From JBDHTS01 sp039808845 (GTDB lineage: Bacteria; Pseudomonadota; Alphaproteobacteria; Micavibrionales; Micavibrionaceae): a stretch of DNA of 10,360 nucleotides. The first letter of the stretch is position 1, and each line of letters begins with the position of its first letter. Under the pieces are notes generated by a model. It was not told where the DNA came from. It made no database searches and saw only the letters and a list, made by a program, of their open reading frames with translations. Positions 1-5,726 of this stretch are shown here, in pieces. The position numbers were made by a program, and so were the translations under genes. The stretch lies in contig JBDHTS010000080.1 in the NCBI GenBank assembly GCA_039808845.1, forward strand, positions 1-10,360. Reading direction: 5' to 3'.

Positions 1-619
1 CGATCTCGGCCAGGACATGTGCCCCGAGCGACCCGCCCATGATGAACAGGCGCAGCGGCCCGTCGGGCTGCAGGATCGGATAGGGCTTGGTGCAGAGCGA
101 CGCGATCTCCTCCCGCACCGGATTCCCTGTCACCACGATTTTCGCCGCCTCGGCGTCGCCCACGCCCTCAACATGCGGGATCGACAGGGCGATCCGGTGG
201 GCGCGCGGCGCGAGGAAGACGTTGGCGCGGCCCAGTATGGCGTTCTGTTCGTGGATCACGGTGGGAATGTTCATGCGCTGCGCCGCGTAGACGGCGGGCA
301 CGGACGGATAGCCGCCGAACCCCACGACCAGTTCGGGTTTTTTGCCTTTCAACAGCTTGCGCGCCTGCATCAGGCCGATCCCCATCTTGCCCATGCCTTT
401 CAGCTTGCCGGCGATCCCGGCGCCCAGCGTGCCCGCGTTGATGATGTGCACGGGAATATCGCCAAAGATATGCCTGAACTTGGCGCCCCGCACATCGGTC
501 ACCAGTTCGACCCGATAACCGCGCGACAGCAGATCGCGGCTCAGGGCCGCCGCCGGGTACATATGCCCGCCGGTGCCGCCCGCGCTCAACAAAATCAATC
601 GTGAAGGAAGAATCGACAT
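1..619 (-). CDS. murG: UDP-GlcNAc:lipid I N-acetylglucosaminyltransferase MurG (3' end beyond window)
   Basis: MurG transfers GlcNAc from UDP-GlcNAc to lipid I, making lipid II on the cytoplasmic face of the inner membrane. About 206 residues are visible, covering the N-terminal Rossmann domain and the start of the C-terminal domain; the frame runs off the left edge, so the stop is not seen. Starting at ATG 619 (MSILPSRLILLSAGGTGGHM), the motifs in order are the glycine-rich loop GGTGGHMYPA (about residues 15-24), GFGGYPSVP (about 100), IHEQNAILGRAN (about 121), TGNPVRE (about 162), then MGGSLGAH near the edge. The usual family motif there is GGSQGAR, so the Q-to-L and R-to-H changes are unusual. 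The start lies 10 nt after the ftsW stop. I see no clear Shine-Dalgarno in the gap (TCGGTTTTCC), so expression may depend on coupling to ftsW. Identity is very secure; the start is fairly secure. Confidence 0.96.
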   Translation of the reverse strand, partial: MSILPSRLILLSAGGTGGHMYPAAALSRDLLSRGYRVELVTDVRGAKFRHIFGDIPVHIINAGTLGAGIAGKLKGMGKMGIGLMQARKLLKGKKPELVVGFGGYPSVPAVYAAQRMNIPTVIHEQNAILGRANVFLAPRAHRIALSIPHVEGVGDAEAAKIVVTGNPVREEIASLCTKPYPILQPDGPLRLFIMGGSLGAHVLAEI

Positions 620-629
620 GGAAAACCGA

Positions 630-1808
630 TCATGGCACAGAATGCTGGCCGCCGCGACGGTAAAAACGGCTGCCCCGGGCGATGCCGGCCTGCGCCTGCC
701 GCCGCGTCAGGGACAGAATGATCCCCATTGCGAAGCCGACCGCGATCAGTGACGATCCGCCATAGCTGATGAAGGGCAGCGTCATGCCCTTGGCGGGCAG
801 CAGGTGAACGCTCGACCCCATGTTGATGAAGGCCTGCAGACCGAACATGGTCAGCAGCCCGCCCGCCGCCAGCACGACGAACATATCATTGGAATCCATC
901 GCCTTGTTGAACCCGCGCAGGATGATGAATCCGTATAGGAAAACGATCATGCAGGCGAACAGGCCGAATTCCTCCCCTGCCACCGCGAAGACGAAATCGG
1001 CATGCGCATCGGGCAGATCCAGCTTGACCGTCCCCTGTCCGGGCCCTGTCCCCGCAAATCCGCCATTGCGGAAGGCGTCCAGCGCCTTGTCCACCTGATA
1101 CGTATCGCCGCTGTCGGGATGCAGGAACCGTTCGATCCGGTCATGAACGTGCGGCAGCAGCAGATAGGCCAGGCCCACGCCGACAGCCCCCAGAATGAAC
1201 AGGCCGCCCACCCACAGCCACGGCAACCCGGCCAGAAACATTTCCGCCGCGAACATGCAGGACAGAACGAAAGCCATCCCGAAATCAGGCTGCGCGATCA
1301 GCAGCAGCAGCATGACGCTGAACAATCCGCCCGCCAGCTGATAGGCTGGAAACTGCTGCGACGGATAGTCTTTTTTACGCGCAATCAGCCAGGCCGCCAC
1401 CACCGCGAAGCAGGGCTTGGCGAATTCGCTGGGCTGGAAGGAAAAAAAGAACAGGTCGATCCAGCGCCGCGCGCCCTTGATCTCATCTCCCACGAACAGC
1501 ACCGCGAGCATCGCGGCCAGGCACGCCACCAGCACGACGCCGCAGACGCGCCAGATGTTGCGCGTCGACAGCATCGACATCCCTAGCATGCAGCCGATGG
1601 ACGGGATCAGAAAAATCAGATGCTTGCGAATGAACATGTAAGTGTCATGCGAACGCGTGACGCGTTCTGCAACGGCCGGGCTCGCGGTCAGGACCAGCAC
1701 GATCCCCAGAACGATCAAGGCGCCCGCCGCCGCCAGAAGGCCGCGGTCCACCGTCCACCACCAGCGGCCCAGAATGGAACGGTCTGTACGGGAAAAAAGC
1801 GTGGTCAT
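630..1808 (-). CDS. ftsW: Septal peptidoglycan glycosyltransferase FtsW (SEDS family)
   Basis: FtsW is the multi-spanning inner-membrane SEDS enzyme that polymerises lipid II into septal glycan, working with the transpeptidase FtsI encoded upstream. From ATG 1808 the protein is 392 residues, a normal length. It shows a short cytoplasmic N-terminus, then many hydrophobic segments. Family motifs are GARRWI (112-117), FQPSEFAK (124-131), AQPDFGMA (172-179), the extracellular-loop stretch LPDAHADFVFAVAGEE (265-280), whose Asp271 matches the SEDS catalytic aspartate, and LPAKGMTLPFISYGGSSL (337-354). The open frame extends six codons further to a TTG at 1826, but those codons contain the Shine-Dalgarno GAGAGGAGGATC just before ATG 1808, so 1808 is preferred. 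The C-terminus is basic. murG follows after 10 nt. Upstream lies a 309-nt repeat-filled gap separating it from the ParB-like gene. Confidence 0.97.
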   Translation of the reverse strand: MTTLFSRTDRSILGRWWWTVDRGLLAAAGALIVLGIVLVLTASPAVAERVTRSHDTYMFIRKHLIFLIPSIGCMLGMSMLSTRNIWRVCGVVLVACLAAMLAVLFVGDEIKGARRWIDLFFFSFQPSEFAKPCFAVVAAWLIARKKDYPSQQFPAYQLAGGLFSVMLLLLIAQPDFGMAFVLSCMFAAEMFLAGLPWLWVGGLFILGAVGVGLAYLLLPHVHDRIERFLHPDSGDTYQVDKALDAFRNGGFAGTGPGQGTVKLDLPDAHADFVFAVAGEEFGLFACMIVFLYGFIILRGFNKAMDSNDMFVVLAAGGLLTMFGLQAFINMGSSVHLLPAKGMTLPFISYGGSSLIAVGFAMGIILSLTRRQAQAGIARGSRFYRRGGQHSVP

Positions 1809-1811
1809 GAT

Positions 1812-1820
1812 CCTCCTCTC
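1812..1820 (-). promoter_or_regulatory. Shine-Dalgarno fixing the ftsW start
   Basis: On the minus strand the bases before ATG 1808 read GAGAGGAGGATC, a strong purine-rich ribosome binding site. It sits inside the codons that would be translated if the more upstream TTG (1826) were used, so it supports the internal ATG as the real start. Confidence 0.75.
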
Positions 1821-1840
1821 CCGCAATCCCTCTCAAATTT

Positions 1841-1979
1841 CCCCTCTCCCCCATTCTTCATGGGGGAGAGGGCTAGGGAGAGGGGGACGCGGGGCAGAGC
1901 GAGAAACTGGCCGGTTTCGTATTCTGAACCAGCATCCCCCTCTCCCTGTCTCTCTCCCCCGCAAGCGGGTGAGAGGGGA
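1841..1979. repeat. Composite palindromic repeat, copy 1 (two inverted hairpin units)
   Basis: Unit 1 (1841-1887) is a near-perfect hairpin: CCCTCTCCCCC at 1842-1852 pairs with GGGGGAGAGGG at 1862-1872, plus two more A-T pairs, leaving a loop of five. A tail CTAGGGAGAGGGGG follows. Unit 2 (about 1935-1979) is the inverse arrangement: tail CCCCCTCTCCCTGT, then a hairpin around GC-AA-GC (stem about 1950-1962 with 1965-1977, one mismatch). The two units are about 45 nt apart with tails facing each other. The same layout recurs at 5595-5713 and 8431-8537. Together with the repeat pair at 2001-2094 it fills the gap 1809-2117 between the ParB-like gene and ftsW, where I see no gene. There is no T-tract, so a terminator is unlikely, and transcription must pass through to ftsW unless ftsW has its own promoter, which I cannot identify. 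Confidence 0.85.
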
Positions 1980-2000
1980 CGACAAAGACGTAAAGCCACC

Positions 2001-2094
2001 ATTATTCCGGCGAAAGCCGGAATCGAGGGATGCGGCGGGATGATTCCGGTAGGAAGCGCATATTGCCCCGAGCCCCGGCTTTCGCCGGAATAAC
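2001..2094. repeat. ATTCCGGC-GAAA-GCCGGAAT hairpin repeat pair
   Basis: At 2004-2023 a perfect 8-bp stem, ATTCCGGC and GCCGGAAT, encloses a GAAA tetraloop. At 2075-2094 the same element occurs in opposite orientation (CCGGCTTTCGCCGGAATAAC), so 2001-2020 and 2075-2094 form a larger inverted repeat identical over at least 19 of 20 bases. A related half-site, GATTCCGG, lies between them at 2042-2049. This resembles the short ATTCC...GGAAT palindromes dispersed in many proteobacterial genomes (similar in layout to the dRS3 repeats of Neisseria), but I cannot assign a named family. It lies about 24 nt past the stop of the ParB-like gene and could form a large hairpin in that mRNA, perhaps protecting the 3' end of the upstream message. 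It has no T-tract on the minus strand. Confidence 0.8.
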
Positions 2095-2117
2095 AATTTT
2101 GATAACTTGAAGCAGAC

Positions 2118-2510
2118 TCAAGCACTCAAAATCTCCTTCCGGATCATATCCAAGGGAATTTTTCTGGCAGGCACAATTTCTACACCCGCAAGACTATGCT
2201 TTACCAACCGGTGCAGACCGTCCAGAATAGTCCACAACTGCGTTTTTGGATTCAGTGCGACATCAATCGGGTAGGAAGTATCCGCCGTTTGTATTCTACT
2301 CATATGTTCAGAAAAATGGTCAGGACGACTCATGACATCAAAGGGTGAAAGATTATAGCTTCCTGTTTTATCATTCCAAAAAGGTATGTCAAAATGCCAT
2401 TTCAAATCGTTTATTGGCATAGTGCTTACCGGTATTGGCAGAATCCAGATATCTTTTTCGTTCCATGAAAAATCGAATCCGACCTTCTGAATGATAGGAG
2501 GCAGCGTCAT
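2118..2510 (-). CDS. Small ParB/sulfiredoxin-like protein of unknown function
   Basis: The product is 130 residues, with no signal peptide or membrane segment. It opens MTLPPIIQKVGFDFSWNEKD; the core contains LPIPVSTMPINDLKWHFDIP (about residues 24-43), then SPFDVMSRPDHF (about 55-66), YPIDVALNP (about 80-88) and the most telling motif WTILDGLHRLVKHSLAG (about 93-109), followed by VPARKIP. The DG-x-HRL helix followed by a short strand ending R-x-IP is what ParB N-terminal/sulfiredoxin-like folds show, and I recall small uncharacterised proteins of this pattern. Function is unknown; it should not be taken as a chromosome-partition ParB. The ATG overlaps the murD stop by 4 nt (ATGA), and its Shine-Dalgarno GGAGG lies in the last murD codons, so it is translationally coupled to murD. 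Its GC content is about 43% by hand count, well below the wall genes around it, which suggests later acquisition. That a gene exists is secure; the fold call is moderate. Confidence 0.8.
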   Translation of the reverse strand: MTLPPIIQKVGFDFSWNEKDIWILPIPVSTMPINDLKWHFDIPFWNDKTGSYNLSPFDVMSRPDHFSEHMSRIQTADTSYPIDVALNPKTQLWTILDGLHRLVKHSLAGVEIVPARKIPLDMIRKEILSA

Positions 2511-3907
2511 ATGCCTTCCTCCGGCAACTGTTCGACAAGCGCCGTAAACATATCCCCCCGCTCGCCGAAATTATTGAACTGGTCGTAGGAGGCGCAGGCG
2601 GGCGACAGCAGGACCGTCCCGGCCCCGCCCGGCTGGCCGCGGTCCGCCTGCGCGCGGTGATGCGCCTCGCCCAGCGCGCGGTCGAGCGTGCGGCTGATGC
2701 TGTACGACACGCCGCGCTTGTCGAGCCAGACGGCGAAATCGTCCGCCGCTTCGCCGATCAGGAAGGCGTGGCGGATGCGGTCCATATAACCGTCCAGACC
2801 GTCCAGCCCTCCTTCCTTGGGCTGCCCGCCCGCGATCCAGTAGATGTTGCGGTAACAGTCGAGGGCGCGCGCCGTTGCATCGGCATTTGTCGCTTTGGAA
2901 TCATTGATATAGGCAACACCGTTGATAATACGCACAAGGAACTGGCGATGGCGCAGCCCCGGAAAGGTCTTCATCGCTTCATAGATCGCTTCCGGCGGAA
3001 GGCCCAGCAGACGCGTCACGGCATAAGCGGCCGCCGCGTTCTGGTGATTGTGCACGCCCGGCAGCGACGTGACGTTAAGCCGGAACACTTCCACAGGTTC
3101 GCCCGCCAGCGCGTCGAACACCGCGCCATCCTGCACGAAGACGCCGGACGTAAGTTTTTTGCGGACGGATAAAGGATGGATTTTCCGCTCTCCCGCCGCC
3201 GTCACTGTTTCGAGCATGCCCCGCGACGGCTCGTCGTCCACCCCGATCACCGCATCGCCCCGGCCCCGGAAGATGCGGAGCTTGGAGATGGCGTATTCCT
3301 CCATCGTGTTGTGTCGGTCCATATGGTCGGGCGTCAGGTTCAGATGCACCGCAATCTCCGGCGCGAAAGTCGGGCACAGGTCCAGCTGGAAGGACGATAT
3401 TTCCAGAACGAACGCGCCGCCCGGCGGCGGCAGGTCCAGCCCCAGCGCCGCGTTGCCGATATTGCCGCCCACCGCGGCGGGAATGCCGCAGGCGTTCAGG
3501 ATATGGCCGGTCAGGGCCGTCGTCGTCGACTTCCCGTTTGTGCCCGTAATGCCGACCGTCGCCCGCCCGTGATTGCAGCGGTGCAGGATTTCCAGATCGC
3601 AGATAATCTCGATCCCCGCTTCTTTCGCTTTCAGAACGACGGGATGCGGCGCGGGGTATTGCAGCGGCACCCCCGGCGCCAGGACAAGGCAGGCATAGCG
3701 CGAAAAATCGTCTTGGAGGAATTGTGAAGGCGTCTCCGCACCCAGGTCGCGCGCGGCCTGCAGCTTCTCGCCCTTGTCGTCTCCGGCGACGACGGTGGCC
3801 CCGGCGGCCTTCAGCGCCGCGATGGCGGCCAGGTTGGAAATGCCCAGCCCGTAAACGGCCACGGCTTTCCCGTTCAGGGTTCCGACGAACGCGGAAACGT
3901 CGATCAT
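2507..3907 (-). CDS. murD: UDP-N-acetylmuramoyl-L-alanine--D-glutamate ligase MurD
   Basis: MurD is the cytoplasmic ATP-dependent ligase adding D-glutamate to UDP-MurNAc-L-Ala. The protein is 466 residues, normal for the family. The N-terminal UDP-binding Rossmann domain begins with VAVYGLGISN (about 16-25). The central ATPase domain has the P-loop GITGTNGKSTTT (119-130), EISSFQLD (169-176), NLTPDHMDRH (190-199) and Lys209 in AISKLRIF, the expected carbamylated lysine. The interdomain and C-terminal markers are GVHNHQN (284-290), LRHRQ (318-322), INDSKATN (334-341), IAGG (358-361) and SPACASYDQFNNFGERG (435-451), which includes the MurD-typical DQF. ATG 3907 is preceded by AGGA six nt upstream. 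It starts 19 nt after the stop of the broken Nudix gene and overlaps the ParB-like gene by 4 nt. In most dcw clusters murD directly follows mraY; here a Nudix gene intervenes. Confidence 0.98.
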   Translation of the reverse strand: MIDVSAFVGTLNGKAVAVYGLGISNLAAIAALKAAGATVVAGDDKGEKLQAARDLGAETPSQFLQDDFSRYACLVLAPGVPLQYPAPHPVVLKAKEAGIEIICDLEILHRCNHGRATVGITGTNGKSTTTALTGHILNACGIPAAVGGNIGNAALGLDLPPPGGAFVLEISSFQLDLCPTFAPEIAVHLNLTPDHMDRHNTMEEYAISKLRIFRGRGDAVIGVDDEPSRGMLETVTAAGERKIHPLSVRKKLTSGVFVQDGAVFDALAGEPVEVFRLNVTSLPGVHNHQNAAAAYAVTRLLGLPPEAIYEAMKTFPGLRHRQFLVRIINGVAYINDSKATNADATARALDCYRNIYWIAGGQPKEGGLDGLDGYMDRIRHAFLIGEAADDFAVWLDKRGVSYSISRTLDRALGEAHHRAQADRGQPGGAGTVLLSPACASYDQFNNFGERGDMFTALVEQLPEEGI

Positions 3908-3926
3908 GCACGATCCTGTTTCGAAT

Positions 3927-4393
3927 TCACTTTAACAAACCTCTGTTCTGACATTCCAACAGCATCCAGCGGGCATAATCCATAATCTTCGGATGCGCCA
4001 AGGCACCGGCGACACGATCATAATAAACAGCTTCGCATTCATAACAACCCGTTATGACGCCATTTCTGTCATGCCAGAAATGGGTATGGACGATTTCGGT
4101 ATGGCCGGACATCGCCTCTGTCAGAGCGGCCAGAGGAACGACCTCTTCGGGCGGGACATCGGCCCCCAGCTCTTCTTTCAATTCCCGCACCAGCCCCTGC
4201 AACGCGCTTTCCCCGGCCTCGACATGCCCGCCGAAAGCCGTCAGGCATCCGCCCGACCGCCCCCAGTTGGCGAGACGCGCTGCATAAGGATTTTATTGTC
4301 ATGGGTCAGGACGATGCAGTCAGCGACCTGGCATTTGAAATCTTCTGCCCTGACGCGTGTAAGGTCGATGCGGCGGATAATGTCATCTGTCAT
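3927..4393 (-). pseudogene. Nudix hydrolase with a single frameshift
   Basis: Reading from ATG 4393, MTDDIIRRIDLTRVRAEDF leads into CQVADCIVLTHDNKILMQR, the first strands of a Nudix fold, but after that Arg (codon 4279-4277) the frame gives VSPTGGGRADA and a stop. The next frame carries on the expected sequence: LANWGRSGGCLTAF, then a complete Nudix box GGHVEAGESALQG-LVRELKEELG (about 4236-4166) and a plausible C-terminus ending ECQNRGLLK at 3927. One missing base at about 4268-4282 explains the break; adding one restores a protein of about 154 residues. The Nudix box keeps the RELKEELG metal-binding glutamates, so this would hydrolyse a nucleoside diphosphate linked compound; the substrate is unknown. 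The first frame stays open upstream of 4393 without an ATG, GTG or TTG, and the Shine-Dalgarno for 4393 is weak, so the start is uncertain. The two halves could instead reflect an assembly error in a functional gene. Confidence 0.75.
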
Positions 4394-4491
4394 CTTAACT
4401 TCAATGCTGAAAGCTCGAGGATGCGCGTATCCTGCAACCTCAAATTCTCCTGCTATGAGCCGAACATATGTCTGAAAAGACTTAACCCTAT

Positions 4492-5577
4492 TTATCTTAA
4501 TTTCAGCGTCGACAGCCCGATCAGCGCCAGGATGACGGCGATGATCCAGAAGCGTATCACAATCGTCGGCTCCGACCAGCCCTTCTTCTCGAAATGGTGA
4601 TGCAGCGGCGCCATGGCGAAAACGCGCTTTCCGGTCAGCTTGAACGAGGCCACCTGCACGATCACCGATACGGTCTCCAGCACGAACAGGCCGCCGATCA
4701 CGGCCAGCACGATTTCATGCTTCGTGATCACGGCGATCGCCCCCAGCACGCCGCCCATGGCAAGCGAGCCCGTATCGCCCATGAACACCATCGCGGGCGG
4801 CGCGTTGAACCACAGGAAACCCATCGCCGCGCCGACCAGCGCGCCGCAGAGAATGGCCAGTTCCCCCGCCCCCGGCACGTTGGGAATGTTCAGGTAATTG
4901 GAATACACCGCATGGCCGACGACATAGGCGATCAGGCCGAAACAGGCGGCGGCGATCGCGACCGGCACGGTCGCCAGGCCATCCAGCCCGTCGGTCAGGT
5001 TAACGGCGTTGGACGCGCCCACCATCACGATCATGGCCCATGGAATGAACAGCCAGGACAGGTTCAAAAACAGTTCCTTGATGAACGGAACGGCCACGAA
5101 AGTTGAAATCCCGCCGGGCAGGCTGTGCATGATGCCGAGCGTCGCGACCAGCGCCACCGAGAACTGACCCAGCAGTTTCAGTTTGCCCGGCAAGCCCTTG
5201 GAATTCTTCTTTGTTAATTTCAGGTAGTCGTCCCCGAAACCGATCAGGCCGTATCCCACCATCACCAGCAGCGCGTACCATACGAAGGGATTCCTTAAGT
5301 CGGTCCACAAAAGAGTCGAGACCGTCACGGAAATCAGGATCATCAGTCCGCCCATCGTTGGCGTTCCGGCTTTCTTGAGATGCGCGTCTTCCAGATATTC
5401 CCGGATATTGGACGCGCTGCCCTGTTTCGATTTCAGCCAGCGGATCATGGGGCGTCCCATGCACAGGCACAGGATCAGCGCCGTCATGATCGCGCACCCC
5501 GTCCGAAACGTTATGTATCGAAACAAATTGAACAGAATGAATTCATCCGCCAGCGGCGCGAGGAGATTATAGAGCAT
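4492..5577 (-). CDS. mraY: Phospho-N-acetylmuramoyl-pentapeptide transferase MraY
   Basis: MraY transfers phospho-MurNAc-pentapeptide from UDP to undecaprenyl phosphate, forming lipid I in the inner membrane. From ATG 5577 the protein is 361 residues, close to the E. coli length of 360, and starts MLYNLLAPLADEFILFNLFR as alphaproteobacterial MraY proteins typically do. It is highly hydrophobic with about ten membrane segments. Catalytic motifs are GDDYLKL (115-121, Asp116 and Asp117), NLTDGLDGLA (193-202), MGDTGS (266-271, Asp268) and APLHHHFEKKGW (323-334). The frame also contains an ATG at 5589 and a TTG at 5592. I prefer 5577 because GGAG lies six nt upstream and the N-terminus then matches the family. 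The gene is 149 nt downstream of murF, and that gap is filled by a composite repeat. The Nudix remnant follows. Confidence 0.97.
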   Translation of the reverse strand: MLYNLLAPLADEFILFNLFRYITFRTGCAIMTALILCLCMGRPMIRWLKSKQGSASNIREYLEDAHLKKAGTPTMGGLMILISVTVSTLLWTDLRNPFVWYALLVMVGYGLIGFGDDYLKLTKKNSKGLPGKLKLLGQFSVALVATLGIMHSLPGGISTFVAVPFIKELFLNLSWLFIPWAMIVMVGASNAVNLTDGLDGLATVPVAIAAACFGLIAYVVGHAVYSNYLNIPNVPGAGELAILCGALVGAAMGFLWFNAPPAMVFMGDTGSLAMGGVLGAIAVITKHEIVLAVIGGLFVLETVSVIVQVASFKLTGKRVFAMAPLHHHFEKKGWSEPTIVIRFWIIAVILALIGLSTLKLR

Positions 5578-5583
5578 AAGCCG

Positions 5584-5587
5584 CTCC
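5584..5587 (-). promoter_or_regulatory. Shine-Dalgarno favouring mraY start at 5577
   Basis: The minus strand reads ATGGAGCGGCTTATG: GGAG is six nt before ATG 5577. The competing ATG at 5589 would use a purine run (GGGGAGAGGGG) that belongs to the adjacent repeat, so both starts could in principle be used. Confidence 0.6.
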
Positions 5588-5594
5588 ATCAATT

Positions 5595-5713
5595 CCCCTC
5601 TCCCCCCCGGGGAGAGGGCCAGGGTGAGGGGCGGTCAGACTGAGCGCAAACGCCCGCATTATGGCGCCTCCGGACGACCCCTCCCCCCAACCCTCTCCCC
5701 GGGGGGGAGAGGG
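5595..5713. repeat. Composite palindromic repeat, copy 2 (murF-mraY gap)
   Basis: Unit 1: CCCTCTCCCC (5596-5605) pairs perfectly with GGGGAGAGGG (5609-5618) around a three-base loop, followed by the tail CCAGGGTGAGGGG (5619-5631). Unit 2 is its inverse: tail CCCCTCCCCCCAA (5678-5690), then CCCTCTCCCC (5691-5700) pairing with GGGGAGAGGG (5704-5713). The tails face each other across about 46 nt of unrelated sequence. It begins 14 nt after the murF stop and ends 17 nt before the preferred mraY start, so it nearly fills the 149-nt gap. No T-run follows either hairpin, arguing against termination inside the operon. Confidence 0.88.
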
Positions 5714-5726
5714 AGCGATACGCACT

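Noticed and set aside
17..604. Long plus-strand open frame of 195 codons
   Set aside because: It is exactly antisense to murG, has histidine/arginine-rich composition typical of GC-rich shadow frames, and matches no family I recognise.
1002..1586. Plus-strand open frame of 194 codons
   Set aside because: Antisense to ftsW; Gln/His/Arg-rich shadow. The other long plus-strand frames opposite murD, mraY, murF, murE and ftsI were rejected for the same reason.
1842..1872. Strong hairpin as an intrinsic terminator before ftsW
   Set aside because: No T-tract follows on the minus strand, the element is repeated elsewhere including inside murE, and it would cut off ftsW and murG from the operon.
2075..2100. 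Hairpin followed by AATAACAATTTT as a plus-strand terminator
   Set aside because: There is no plus-strand gene to terminate, and the hairpin is one arm of the dispersed ATTCC-type repeat pair.
1833..2125. Minus-strand open frames of 87 and 106 codons across the murD-ftsW gap
   Set aside because: Their sequence is mostly translated hairpin repeat (for example SPACGGERQGEG), with no domain; the same peptide patterns appear wherever this repeat is translated.
4069..4302. Minus-strand 77-codon frame overlapping the Nudix gene
   Set aside because: It is the third, unrelated frame across the Nudix region and shows neither half of the Nudix fold.
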